Notes: generated by a model from the letters alone, not told the origin. DNA of 64,000 nt from Tridacna crocea (GCA_943736015.1 OX031065.1:52368992-52432991); one strand, 5' to 3'; counted from the first letter of the stretch, positions 1 through 14,100 are shown. Numbers and translations are program-made.

Positions 1-105
1 TCAAACCCACGACCCCCTGAACACTAGTGCCGCAGCTCCACCAAATGAGCTAGTCAGGCATCTGGACGTGAGTCCATCCTACGTCATATATCACAACACT
101 CCTCC
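1..105 (-). repeat. tRNA-derived SINE, copy 1 (cut by window start)
   Basis: Read on the minus strand this is a tRNA-like head with an A-box-like block (TAGCTCATTTGGTGGAG) and a B-box-like block (GGTCGTGGGTTTGA), followed by SINE body. It matches the second copy at about 228-335 in the same orientation. The outer end lies outside the window. Confidence 0.6.
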
Positions 106-227
106 CCCTCCTGATTTTTGGGAGTACCCAACTCCCCGTTGAGTCCGCATGCACTGCCAGAAACGCATCCAGCGCTCACCTATTTTCCTCATCGCCAATG
201 AAGTAAATCAAGGGTGAAAAGTGTGCC

Positions 228-335
228 TGAAGTGGGACTCAAACCCTAGACCCCTAGAACACTAGTACCATGGTTCAACTAACTGAGCTAGCCGGGCATC
301 TGGTTGTGAGTCCACCCAACGTCATATATCAACAC
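228..335 (-). repeat. tRNA-derived SINE, copy 2
   Basis: The minus strand reads GGCTAGCTCAGTTAGTTGAA (A-box region) and then GGGTTTGAGTCCCAC (B-box region), spaced as in a tRNA gene. The anticodon region is degenerate, so this is a SINE head rather than a functional tRNA. The sequence up to 618 contains nothing else I can name. Confidence 0.65.
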
Positions 336-1041
336 AACAAGATTATGCCCTGCAACTGAAAACCTCTAAGTCGACAGACAATACTGTACTTGTAAAGATA
401 GCTATTAGAAGCAATTAAAACGAAGAAGACCAAAAATATCTAACTGAAGAAAACGACCATGAAAAAGGACCCATAGAAGCACCTTGCTTATACACTAGGA
501 TTCCTAGTGTATTTGGTCTCTAAAACTATATGAACTATATGAACTAAAAACCAATCACTTTACGAAATACATTTGATACCAGTATAAAACTGTTAGCAAT
601 CTGGTCATCAAATGATTCTTGAAATTTGACAGAAAACTGGGTTCACGGCTTTGTTTACATTTTACGACTTTCAGCTTAGCTGTTTATGCAACTGTTCGAG
701 GCAGTGCGAAATTGACTTTGGCCGTGACAGTTACACTGAACGCTCAGTATAAGCAAATTTATCAATTTCAGAATTGTTGCATGTGTATCACTGCCCATAA
801 AACGACGTTAAAGGAGAAAAAAAGGAGTTTGATACCTTTCGCAAGAGCAACGGTCGACTCATTTGGATCAATGGTATATAAAATGCCCTCGTATCGAATT
901 CCTGCCTTCGATATCAGGCTTATCTTGCTGCCAAGATACGGTATACCACCACTCATGGCTGAAAATGATTCCAGACAGAGGGTGTTCGGAGGATGAAGCG
1001 GATTTCGAATGAAATTCCTTTTCTAGAGTGATAGAGTTTCC

Positions 1042-1118
1042 CAAGATGGCGCAAGTCACCGTCAGATGGCGCTAAATTCTAATTTCTGTCCCAGAGTTCT
1101 ATGCTCTGCGCATGCTCA
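1042..1118 (+). promoter_or_regulatory. Probable TAF4 core promoter: YY1-like and NRF1-like motifs
   Basis: CAAGATGGCG at 1042-1051 and CAGATGGCGC at 1063-1072 both resemble the YY1 site (AAGATGGCGGC), with starts 21 bp apart in the same orientation. TGCGCATGCTCA at 1107-1118 is one or two bases from the NRF1 palindrome. These are typical of TATA-less housekeeping promoters just upstream of a start codon. No TATA box is seen. The transcription start is not defined by the sequence. Confidence 0.5.
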
Positions 1119-1148
1119 CTTCAGTTTACAATTTGTCTGTGCTGGGAA

Positions 1149-2183
1149 ATGGCGGACCATAACCCACTGGACGCATTCTTACAACATTCAGACACTGATG
1201 AGAGTGTAGTCAACGCTCTTGTGGCATCGTTAGAATCACGTTTGGCTTCGCCAACTAATAAGGATCAACCCCTGACATTATCAAGTCCGTCCGTAAACAG
1301 TAATCATGTTAATAGTACCTCAAATAATTCGGCATGTACAGCGGCAAGTACACCGATCTCTGCTCAAAACAAAACGGTGTATATATCAAGTGACACTCCA
1401 AATGCCAATAGTTCAAACGCTAAGCAAGTGTTAAAAGGAAATCAAATACTTGGAATTAACTCAATACATTCATCATCCGTCGTTAAGAACGTAAATTCAC
1501 CTGTAAATTCACTCAGGACGTCTTCACCTAAACCTGTGCAGAACGTAAACAAACCATCATCTCCAGTCGTTCATGTAATCCCACAGACTTCGAGCCACGG
1601 TAGTAGCTCTATTATTACAACAATCGTTCAGCATTCTAACAGTGGTACTGTTGTAAATTCAATCAACAATTTGAACAACCCTCACCAGGTGAATAAATCA
1701 AACATCAAATCAGTGCAAATTTCAAATCATTCTAGTGCAAACCAGCCAGCTTTGGTAGTGCAGACTGACTCACGAACTGTAGCATCAACAGCACAGCTTG
1801 TTAGTTCACACCAAGGAGGATTAATTCAAGTGTCTCAACCAGTTCTGAAAAGCAACACATCTGTGGTGGTAAATTCCTCTTCTCAACCAGTGACCCAGAT
1901 TACAAATGTGCATCTCGTTCACAGTGCAAATGTGACCTCAATAATTCCCTCTCATGGTACAAATCCAAGTATTATAGCTGTGCGTGGCCAGATGCCTTCA
2001 TCCACAACGCCAATGACTACAGGAAGGCAACATGTTGTTTCTCATATAGTGAATGCATCCTCTCCACGACCACAGGGAAATGTACGAGGGCAGCCCATTA
2101 GAATGCCAAATACACCAATTCGTATTGCTGCCTCTACTCAACCAAATCAAATTAATATTGCTCCACGGCCTGGTGGACCTACT
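1149..2183 (+). CDS. TAF4: TAF4 exon 1
   Basis: Starts at MADHNPLDAF; the context GAAATGG has a purine at -3 and G at +4. An in-frame upstream ATG at 1101 would add 16 residues (MLCACSLQF...), but those resemble nothing conserved, and they overlap the NRF1-like motif, so 1149 is preferred. Encodes the conserved N-terminal block and then about 300 residues rich in Ser, Asn, Thr, Val and Pro. The donor is ACT|GTAAGTA, phase 0; reading through it meets a stop 36 bases later. Confidence 0.93.
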
Positions 2184-5100
2184 GTAAGTAATGACAATGC
2201 AGGGTTATGTGTGAATTGAATTAGTTTCAGGATTTATATCAACTTCTCTATCAATTTTTTTTCTTAGTGAGATTTGCTTTTGTAAATAACCTTGCCTCGG
2301 AAAGAATGCTACTTGTCCGTAATTTTAAATTGATTTATATTCAAGAATTCCAAACTCACATGAAAGACTGAAATATCTGTATGTAGCCGAAGATAGAATC
2401 TAGATAGTATGTGTTCTTGGACTAACAACAATCGCCCACCTTTTCCAAAAATTCCATATAATTTCAACATGAGTGTTCAAGTGATTTTTTTTTCCAGGAA
2501 ATTCAATAGTGATGGGTCATTGATTTAAGTTTTAATTAGGAATAATGCATCAATCTTACCATTTGCACTGATCAGAGTGAGGGTTTTGCAACTTCTGGTC
2601 ATCTAGATGTAGAGTGTTATTGGCAATGTGTCCAAAAGGTCACATGATATCTGGTTTTCTGTTTGCATTTGCTGTTTTAGAAGAAAATATTGTGTTTTTA
2701 TAGCCCTTGCAACATCTGCATTGGCATCCACTTGCAAAATTTTGAAAAAAACAAATCATAATGGTACCCATGGTGTCATCTGTGTTGTCTGGCAGAAGCT
2801 TTGACAATTTATATTTTCTCTGTCATTACTGACAGATTATTTACTATCAAAAAAGAGAAATCCATACAACAGGGGCTGGTAACCATTAACCCTTTACCAA
2901 ACAATCCCTGGTTTTTACGACTGAGATAGAAGCCTTTTGAAAACATTGTGGGAAAAGGAGAAAATGCTGGTAACCAGCATATTCCCCTTTTCCCACAATG
3001 TTTTCTACCCTGCTGGAAATAAATTTCAATTGCTGAGTTACATTTATTTTGTTGTCTGCAAGTGCTTTCAATTTTGACCAATGTAATTTTTTGTCATCTG
3101 GTAAAGAGTTGAAATACTTTCGATAGTTATAGTTTCTATTCTAGGATCTGTGATTGAAGGATTCACACAAATTTTTTTCAGATCTGTCCAAAATGCGACA
3201 GTCCCAGTAAACAATAAAAAAAAGTTCCAAAACATTGAATATACTCTGGTCTTACAGAAAATACACCTAAAAAGGCATCATTTTTGAAACTGTTTAAGTG
3301 ATTGTTATATCCATTAAATTTACCTCCCTTGACTGGGAATGGTTCAAAATGGCCCACAAAATGTCAAAATGTGTCAAAATGAATTTAACTTGTAGAGTAC
3401 TCAGTAGGATATTCTAGAAACTGTAAGATTACTGTATATTCTTGGATAGGACTAAATGTCTCTTTGAGCTGTGATTTCTCAGCTAAAAGTTGTCCTTTGT
3501 AATTTTGAAAATCCCATAGTATAATTTTTTTCTAAAAAGGTTATTGAACTTGGAGGGACGGGAGTGATTTTGATTTAAAAAATTGAAAATATTAATTATT
3601 CTCCACTAAACCCTGTGTTATGGGTTTTCATTAGAATCGTCTCATTGAGACGATTCAAATGAGTACCCACAACATAGGGTTTGGAAGAAAAATAGTAAAT
3701 TTAGAATACCATCACTCCCTCTTATCTGGAGCTCTGTAGGGGCATAATTTTCCCTGTTTAGTTACTAGAATAGATGCTGCAGTTATTCCCCTTTCAAATT
3801 AGCTTTTTCAGTAAAACAAGCTCAACTGTTTACAAAACCACAAAATTTTGGCCAAGTCCAAATTGAAAGGTTTCAAATGACAAAATAAATGTGAATCAAA
3901 CATTTTTATTTGATTTGGAAAGGGTAGAAAACATTGTGGAAAAAGGAGAAAATGCTGGTTACCAGCATTTTCTCCTTTTCCCACAATGTTTTCAAAAGGC
4001 TTTATTCCCAGGGTCGTTAAAAGTCAAGATTGTGTGGTAAAGGGTCAAGCTAAGAATTTTCACCAGCATGATGTGATGCTCTTGTTGAATTTAAAATGCT
4101 AAGCTGTGGCTTTAGACACAATTTTCTGATATATTGAATTACCAGTAGGAAGGTTAGATTAGTTTTAAATCGGTAAAAACATGCTACTGACTAAAGCTTG
4201 CCATGAACAATGTGCGCTTGAACAGAGTCTTAAATAGTTCTTAATGTTTAAATACTGAAAAACCCTCTTGACTTATGAAATTTTTAGTAATTTAGGGAAA
4301 CATGATTTATTTAGCTCTGCAGTCTCACCACTGCAGCCTATACAACTACAAGTTTAAGTGTCTTGTCCAATTGTATACTAGAACATTTTTTCTTCCTTTT
4401 CAACATTTTGAATAATACCGGTAGTTGGTACCATATCAATGTAGAAAGCTGGTAGCCATTTTGAATCGGTACATATGGCTGTCCATCATAACCATTCATC
4501 AGTTTTTAACCTTTTCCAAATCCAAAACTTAACTCTTTCCCAAACAAGCCCTGGTTTTTACATGTCTGCAGTACAAGTCTTCAGAAAACACTGTAACAGG
4601 CAATTTCTCCTTTTCCCACAGTGTTTTCTAGCCTTTCGGAAAACTTTCTGCCATTCAAATCAAATTCAAAATTGTCATCTGCAAACACTTTGAGTTTGGG
4701 ACAGTCTAAAATTTGTCATTTAGGAAAGGGTTAAATCTGTACCACCCAAACCATATTTGTAATGACTATGAGAGGGAGGGCTTTGGAAAACAAGTGTTTC
4801 TCACAATTTTTTTTTAACCTGTCAAAATCAAAAATCATAAATTGATGATTTTAGCAATATCATATTTTGTTGTCTGCTACTGCTTTTGAAATTGAATTGG
4901 ATGAGTCAAGAATTTTGTCATGTGGTAAAGGCTTGACTCTTTACTCCATAGATACTCATTTCTACCCATTACTTGTTGGAGCCTTTGGAAAACATTGTGG
5001 CAAAAGGTTTTCTATGCTATCAAAAGGTGTCATATACACATAAGAAACGGCATCATCCTTGCTGTTATTTAGGGTCAATTAGAGATACCATAGAAATGCC

Positions 5101-8100
5101 TTATTGAGTAAAGGGTTAACTCTTTACAGATAACAAAATTTTAGACTTGTCTAAATTGAAAGCATTTGCAGACAATAAAATAAATTTGAATCGAAAACTG
5201 AGACTTGATTTGGAAAAGGTAGAAAACATTGTGGGAAAAGGAGAAAATGCTGGTAACCAGCATTTTCTCCTTTTCCCACAATGTTTTCAAAGGCTTTCTT
5301 TCTCAGGGTCATTAACAGTCGGGATTGTGTGGAAAGTGTTTAAACACACATATGAACCATGCTCTGACAAAGGAAAAGGGAGTCTGAGTGTATTGCAACT
5401 CTGTGATGCATGTGACCAAGGAAGCAATCATATTCTTGTGGCTCCATAATAGCCACATTTTCTATCAACCAATTTAACCCTTTATTCCATAGATACCCAT
5501 TTCTACGCATTGTTTGTAGGAGCCTTTGGAAAACATTGTGGCAAAAGGTGAAATTGCTCGTGACGAGCAATTTCACCTTTTGCCACAATGTTTTCCATAC
5601 TATCAAAAGGTGTCGTATACACATAAGAAACAGCTTCATCCATGCTGTCATTTAGGGTCAATTAGAGGTACCATAGAAATGCCTCAAATGATTCAATTTT
5701 CCTTTGACAGAGATGAAAACTTTGTGGGAAAAGAAGACGAAATGTTAGTCACCAGCATTTTTTCGTTTTCTCACAAAGTTTTCAGAAGGTCTCTTCCTCA
5801 GTCAGGGTCGTTAAATGTTGACATTGTGAGGTAAAGGGTTAACTCTTTACCACATAATCCCGAATTTTAATATCCTGAGAAAGAAGCCTTTTGAAAACAC
5901 TGTGGAAAAGGAGAAAATGCTTGTAACCAGCATTTTCTCCTTTTCCCACAGTGTTTTCTACCCTTCCTTGACCAAATTTCAATTTTTCAATCACCTTTAT
6001 TTTGTCATCTGCAAAAGCTTTCAATTTGGAACAGTCTAAAATTTTTTCGTGTGGTAAAGAGTCAAATAATTATATAAATATTCCTCTTCGTATTTGTTTC
6101 GAGTAATAACTAATAAGCCTCATTTACTTCATGCTAGTAAGAAGGTCTGTAGCAAAAATACTGTAACAGTGTAATAGTGTTTCTGTTATATATATTCAGA
6201 TCTTTACATAGAGGGAGTGATTTTGATTTCAAAATTAATAATATTGATAGTTCTTCACTAAACCCTATGTTGTTGGTACTCATTAGAATCATCTCATCGA
6301 GACGATTCTAATGAATACCAACAACATAGGTTTTGAAGAGAAATAATGGATTTAGATTACCATCTTATCTGGGGCTCTGTATGATTCCGTAATTTTTCAG
6401 AGATGTTGTCAATTATAGTTTGTACTGTAGATAATTTGGCACACTCCTATGTTTTCGCAGCCCTTTCTGAGATACAGTAGCTGAAAAAGGAGAAAATGCT
6501 GTTAACCAGCACTTTCTGTTTTTCCATCAATGTTTTATATCCTTAGGATTTTCCCTTGACTTTCTGATTGGAGCAGGGGGTCATTTGACCACTTTCAAAT
6601 GTATAAAAGAAGGCACACCTATAAATATTGGGGTCATTTTGAAAATTTGGGAGTCAGAATTTAAAAAAAACAAGGTGTCGTGAAAAACCCTTCCCTTTTC
6701 ATGGCAAATCTGAACATTTGAGACAAATGATTGTGCTGTCTGCAAATTCTTTCAGTCAACACAATCATGTCAAAGGTTCTGTGAGGTAAAGGGTGAACAT
6801 GCTGATTACCAGCATTTTCTCCTTTTTTCTCAATCTTTTCTACCCTTAGTATCAATATATCTTCCAGAACTTTAACCCATTACCACACAATCCCTACTTT
6901 TGACACCCCTGAGAAAGAAGCCTCTAGAAAACATTGTGGGAAAAGAAGAAAATGCTGGTAACCAGCATTTTCTCCTTTTCCCACAATGTTTTCTACCCTT
7001 CACAAAACAAATTTCAAATTTTCAGTCACTTTTCTTTTGTCGTCTGCAAATGATTTCAATTTGGACGAACCTAAAATATTGTCGTTTGGTAATGAGTAAA
7101 CCACATCTAATTGTGCCTATGCTTACCTTGGATACTGACTGGTCTGAAGTTTTGTCTTTTGGCTAAACCCTAAAGAGTGTGAATTAGACATTAAACAGAT
7201 TTTCTTTCTATGTACACAAGACCTAGGTCCCTATTCACCAGCAATTCTTTAGAATATTATTACTCTTATCCTCAAAGTTTTTTAAATTTGAAAGTAACAC
7301 TATAAATTATGATTGGCTAAACCTTTTGGTTTAGCCGATTAGAAGTTGAGTACCCACAACATAGGGTTTAGTGGAGAATGCTCAATATTTTCAATTTGAA
7401 ATCAAAATCACTCCCTCTATCTGGAGCTCTTGTTAAAATTTTTCTGAAATTTTCAGGGCACTGTCACGTTACCCCCAGGGATTGTGTCAAGTCAAGTTTT
7501 GATGAAAAATGGGCAGCTGGTCATTGTGCAACAGCAAGGATCTTTAACTCAACCAGTTACGTCCAGTGTGAGTATGTCCCCCGTAACCTAATGATCGTCC
7601 GAATTTCAAGCCCTGGGGAGGTCGGCTTGCAAATCTCTATCGCAAGTTATCCTTCAGTATACCATAATGTGAGTTCTGAGCCTCAGTGAATAAACCACTT
7701 GGGACATTGCTCTAGTAGATTATTTATTTTGCCTCATAACTCCAAACGGTCGTTTATTGAACAATAAGCCGTGATAGAAAGATTATTTTGTAACTTATAC
7801 AGTTACTCATTAATTCTGCAGTAAGAGAGGTGTAGATGCTTCTTTGAATAATCTAAATCAGACATTCCAAATGAGTAATTAATAACATGGATTTTAACCC
7901 TTTACTCCATAGATACTCATTTCTACGCATTGCTCGTAGGAGCATTTGGAAAACACTGTGGCAAAAGGTGAAATTGCTCGTAACGAGCAATTTCACCTTT
8001 TGCCACAGTGTTTTCTACACTATCGAAAGGTGTCATATACACATAAGAAACAACTTCATCCTTGCTGTTATTTAGGGTCAATTAGAGATGCCATAGAAAT

Positions 8101-11100
8101 GCCTTATGGGGTAAAGGGTTAATGCATGAATCAAAGTGTTAGAGTCTGGATACAACACCTTTATTTGGACATGAGAACAGGGGATTGTGGGTTCGATCCT
8201 TGGCTAGGCAAATTTCTTTCTGAGGATTGATGATAGTCATTGCAACAGGAGTCATTCCTCTCCCAAAGCTGACCATTGTCTCGTCTGGACAATGGGCAGC
8301 ATTTGGAAAGCAGCCAGGGGCTTGCAGAAGAAATTGTGCGGAGCACTGGTAAAAGAGACTCCAGGAAAGCATGGAGAGGTGCACTGGCCGCTGCGATATA
8401 ACTGAAATTATGTTGTAAATGGAATTAAACACCATACAACCAATCAATTGGGCATAGTTCATAAGAAAACTTAGCGTCTCTTATTTTCCTCAAATCAACA
8501 AACAGACTCAGTTTCTTACTTAACCCTGTACTCCATAGATACTCGTTTCCACGCATTGCTCACAAGAGCCTTTGGAAAACATTGTGGCAAAAGGTGAAAT
8601 TGCTCGTGACGAGCAATTTCACCTTTTGTCACAATGTTTTCTATGCTATCAAAAGGTGTCATTTACACATAAGAAACAGCTTCATCCTTGCTGTTATTTA
8701 GGGTCAATTAGAGATACCATAGAAATACCTTAAAGGGTAAAGGGTTAACTTGTTATTGTATTATTGAGACATGGTTCATGAACATTAACAGACTTAAATA
8801 TTGTACTTAAATGCGAAGATGTTTCAGGTAGAATTCAGCAAAGTTGAGTCTAAGATTTGGTGTCATCTTATTGTGTAAGGATATAACTAAATTCTGCTAG
8901 TTTTTTAGCTCACCTGAGCACAACGTGCTCAAGCCGAGCTTTTAGGATCACCCGGTGTCCGTCGTGCGTCAGTGCGTCGTGCGTCGTCAACAATTCTTTA
9001 AACATCAACTCCTCCTAAACCGCTGGGCGGATTTGGACCAAACTTGGCTGGAATGTTCCTTGGGAGGTCCTCTTTAAAAATTGTTCACAGAATTTGATTC
9101 CCTCAAAAACTCTGGTTGCCATGGCAACGAAATGGAATTTTTTAGCAAATTCTTTAAAAATCTTCTTCTCTGAAACCGCTGGCCAGATTTTAAAATAATT
9201 TCACAAAGATGTTCCTTGGGTGACCCTTTTCAAAAATTTTTCGTGAAATTTTGATCCGTCAAGAAACATGGCTCTGGTGAATGGGGGCTTCTTGCACTAT
9301 ACAGAAATGATGAAATTCCTAAAAATTCTTCTTCTCTGAAACCGCTGGCCAGATTTTAAAATAATTTCACACAGATGTTTCTTAGGTGACCCTTTTCAAA
9401 AATTGTTCGTGAAATTTTGATCCGTCAAGAAACATGACTCTGGTGAATGGGGGCTTCTTGCACTGTAAAGAAATGAAGAAACTCTTAAAAATTCTTCTTC
9501 TCTGTAACCGCTGGTCAGATTTTAAAATAATTTCACGGAGATGTTCCTTGGATGACCCTTTTCAAAAATTGTTCGCGAAATTTTGATCTGTCGAGAAACA
9601 TGGCTCTGGTGAATGGGGGCTTCATGCACTATACAGAAATGAAGAAATTCTTAAAAATTCTTCTTCTCAGAAACCGCTGGTTAGATTTTGAAATAATTTC
9701 ACAGACTTGTTCCTTGGGTTACCCTTTCCAAAAAATCGTGCGCGAAATTTTGATTGGTCAAGAAACATGGCTCTGGTGAATGGGGGCTACTTGCACTATA
9801 TAGAAATGAAGATATTCTTGAAAATTCTTCTTCTCTGAAATGGCTGGACAGATTTTGAAATAATTTCACAGAGATGTTCCTTGGATGACCCTTTTCTAAA
9901 ATTGTTCGCAAAAATTTGATTGGCCAAGAAACATGGCTCTAGTGAATGGGGGCTACTTGCACTATATATATGGAAATGAAGAAATTCTTGAAAATTCTTC
10001 TTCTCTGAAACCTGTTGTCAGATTTTAAAATAATCTGACAGAGATGTTCCTTGGGGGACCCTTTCCAAAAGCTGTACATATAATTTTGATCCATCAAGAA
10101 ACATGGCTCTTGTGAATGGGGGCTACTTGCACTATATGGACATGATGAAATTCTTTAAAATTCTCTTTCTCTGAAACCCCTGGTCAGATTTCGAAATTAT
10201 TTCAGAGAGATGTTCCTTCGGTGACCCTTTTCAAAACTTGTTCGTAAATTTTGATCCATCAAGAAACATGGCTCTCATGGATGGGGACTACTTGCTCTTA
10301 TACAGAAATGAAGAATTCTTAAAAATTCTTCTTTTTGAAACTGATTGTCAGATTTCGAAATGACTTTTACAGGTGACCTTTTGAAAATTGCTTGGCAGAA
10401 TTATAAATTTGGTTCCAATGTTTCAATACCTCAAAAAAAAAATAGACTATGGTCATCTCAAAAATTCAGGTGAGCGATCCAGGGCCATCTTGGCCCTCTT
10501 GTTTATTGAGATAATACTATTTAAATGATAAAGTCAGTCAAAAAGACTTTTTGATGGATTTGAGCAAAACAAGAGAACGTACATTTTTACGTGATACATG
10601 GGCCTGGACCTGATATATGCATGTACATCTTTTATTCAGCATCCAAATTCACCTGCATCTCAGAGGCTGCCAAGTGGTCAGATCTTGATCCAGCCAGGAG
10701 GTCCAAATCAATCCCAGACAGTGGTACGGCAGCCGGTCCCCCAGACAGTGAATACTGCTAGGTCAAAGTCAGGAGTTCGAGTCAGCTTACACCAGAATGT
10801 GCAAACAGTGGTTGGTGGCTCGGCACAGGGGGTTGTATCTACTGTTGCCCATACTCAGGGAAGTGGGACTCAGTCAGGGCCTGTTGGACATGGTGATTGT
10901 TTTATTTGAATCATATTTTGTGTGACTTGTGTAGGCTTATTATTGTAGACTTAGGTTTACTTCCACACTCTACAGATCTATACTTAACTCTTTACCAAAC
11001 GGCAAAATTTTGGACTTGTCCAAATTGAAAGCATCTGCAGATGACAAAATAAATGTGAATAAAAAAGTTGAAAATTGATTTGGAAAGGGTAGAAAACATT

Positions 11101-14100
11101 GTTGGAAAAGGAGAAAGTGCTGGTTTCCAGCATTTTCTCCTTTTCCAACAGCGTTTTCAAAGGCTTTCTTTCTCAGGGTCGTCAAAAGTCGGGATTGTGT
11201 GGTAAAATGTTTACACATAAATTAATAACTAGTCTGAATTTAATTTACTCGCAAATGACACTTAAGAGGTATCTCAAATGATTGAGTGTCTATGAGGGGG
11301 TAGAAAACATTATGAGTGTCTCCTTGTCCCACAATGTGTTCAATAGCCCTTCTTCTAGATAGTTTCTCACTCTCTCTCTTTCCCTCCCTGCCCTCTCCCT
11401 CCCTCGCCTCTCACTCTCACATCTTTCCTATCCCTCTCCCCCTTTAATTTCAGTCACTGATTATCTTGCCAAACAAACAAATTGTATCTCTCCTGTTATT
11501 CATTATAGCTTGATATAGCAAGTGGTGTCATGCATCTTTGTTATGCAGTGTAACCGCAATTAAAGATCCACATTATTCATATTTCGTAACAACTGGGTTA
11601 TTCCTAGAACAAATTGATACTGATTTGCAAAACTATGTGAAAGAATATGCAGTTGCCATGTAGTAATTAACTCATTACCAAACAACAGTATTTTATGCTT
11701 GTCCAAATTGAAAGCATTAGCAGACAACAAAAAAGTGACTCAAAATTTGAAATTTGTTTAGCGAAGAGTAGAAAACATTGTGGGAAAAGGAGAAAAAGCT
11801 GGTTACCAGCATTTTCTCCTTTTCCCACAATGTTATTTAAATGCTTCTTTCTCAGGGCCATCAAAAGTAGGAATTGTGTGGTATTTGGTTAATCTGTCAT
11901 TTTTCAACTGCGTTTTCAAAAGCCATCTACTACCAAGGTAAAAGGACAATTTTCATTCGAAAGTAATGAAATTTATTCCTTTTTTTTTTATCAGCTGCAA
12001 ACCAACAACAGCAAATGTTGGACAATGTAAAGAAGTGTAAAAACTTTTTGTCAACTCTTATAAAGTTAGCAGCTAGTCAACCCGAAGCAACAGTCAGTAG
12101 TGTTCGTGATCTCATTCAAGGTTTAATAGTAAGTAAATCTCTTTTGAAACTTTCTGTACAAAATGACAAAATTTTCGGCAGGACCAGATTGAAAGAGCTT
12201 GCATAATTATGACAAATGTCGTTCAAAGGATGATTTCTGTTGTTAATAAGGTAAAAAACAATTGTGGGAAAAGAAGAAAATGCTGGTTACCAGTATTTTC
12301 TTCTTTTTCCCGCAATGCTTTCAATAACCATCTTCAGGGTCATTAAAACTTAAGACTGTGTGGTAAAAGTTTAAGTGATGGCTGGCAAAACACATTACTT
12401 AACTCATTACCAAATGACAAAATTTTAGCTTTGCCCAAATCGAAAGCATTTGCAGATGACAAAATAGAAGTGACTGAAAATGTAAAATATGTTTTGTGAA
12501 CAGTAGAAAACATTATGGGAAAAGGAGAAAATGCTGGTTAAATGTTTTTGTAAAGGCTTCTTTCTCAGGTTCGTCAAAAGTATGGATTGTGTGATAATGA
12601 GTTAACTTTCATGTTTGCACCAAATCACTTTTGAAACTTGGTGAAAATTGTTGTAATCTTTTTTTTGTCATAAAGGGCTTAACCGTTTATCAAACAATCC
12701 CTGGTTATTTACAACCCTGAGATAGAAGCCTTTTGAAAAGAGTGTTGGAAAAGGAGAAAATGCTGGTAACCAGCATTCTACTCTTTTCCCACAATGTTTT
12801 CTCCCTACATGGAGACAGAGTTGAATTTTTGAGTTATTTGTGTTTTGTCATCTGCTAATACTTTCAATATGCACTGGTCTAAAATGTTGTTGTTTGATAA
12901 AGAGTTATGGAACAATTTGAGCCCAGGAAATGAAGTCACTTGGTAAGTCTAGAGGACTTTGAGACAACTTGCAATAGAAATATGACCATCTTATTGTAGA
13001 AAACATGGGAATGTAGTGTGCTTCATTTCAAAATAATACAGGATGACATTAACTTTAAAAAGAAATAATTTGACCAGACTTCATGCAGACAAATTTATCA
13101 TCTTTGTCAAGCTGTCATACTAGTCAGCCAAAGTTTTGCCAGTCCATCTTGAAACACAGATTATCTAGATTCTGATACCTAACTTGAGTATGGGAAGCTC
13201 TCTGAGGTATTGGAGATAATATGAAAATGCTAACTTTGTCCTTTAACTCTTTACCACACGACAACATTTTAGACTGGTTCAAAATGAAAGCATTTGCAGA
13301 CGACAATATAAAGGTGACTGAAAAATTGAAATTGGTTCTGGGAAGAGTAGAAAACACTGTGGGAAAAGGAGAAAATGCTGGTTACCAGCATTTTCTCCTT
13401 TTCCTACAGTGTTTTCAAAAGGCTTCCTTTTCAGGGGCGTCAAAAGTAGGGATTGTGTGGTAATGGGTTAACCCCTTACAACAAAATCTCAACTTTTAAC
13501 AATTCTGAGAAAGGAGCCTTTAGAAAACTGGGGGAAAAGGAGAAAATGCTGGTTACCAGCATTTTCTCCTTTTCCCACAATGTTTTCCACCCTTCCCAAA
13601 AGAAATTTCTATTTTTGATTCACATTTATCTTGTCACCTGCAATGCTTTTCAATTTGAACCTATATAAAAATTTGCAGTGTGGTAAACTTATTTTTTCTG
13701 TCTCTTGCTAGGATGGTAAATTGCAGCCAGAGTTATTTACAGAGCGACTACAAAAAGAACTCAAGTCTTCTCCACAGCCTTATCTAGTGCCATTTCTCAA
13801 GGTAAAATGTCTGCTTCCTTAATTTACCCATACTAAACAATTTAGAGCTGCAGATGAGAGGGAGTGATGGTATTAAAAATCCATCATTTCTCTTCCAAAT
13901 CCTATGTTGTGGGTACTCGTTAGAATTGTCTCACCAACAGCAAATATGTTTTCAAGGAATTAAGAATCTGTGAAAAAAAGGAAACAGAAGTTATTGAAAG
14001 GATAAAAAGCAAAAAGGTTTCAAAACATATCTTCCTTCTTGTAAGACAGGTGCATAGGCACTTGAGTCTTATTCTGTGAAAAGGGGGCTAAATTCATTTC

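Noticed and set aside
1101-1148. In-frame upstream ATG of TAF4 exon 1 (MLCACSLQF...)
   Set aside because: Overlaps promoter-like motifs and adds residues unlike the TAF4 N-terminus. The ATG at 1149 has good context and starts the conserved block.
9552-9779. ORFs in the 167-bp tandem repeat
   Set aside because: They repeat with the satellite unit and break in neighbouring units. No protein family is recognisable.
8907-10504. Regularly spaced repeats as a possible CRISPR array
   Set aside because: Eukaryotic DNA; units of about 167 bp with no short-repeat/unique-spacer pattern and no cas genes.
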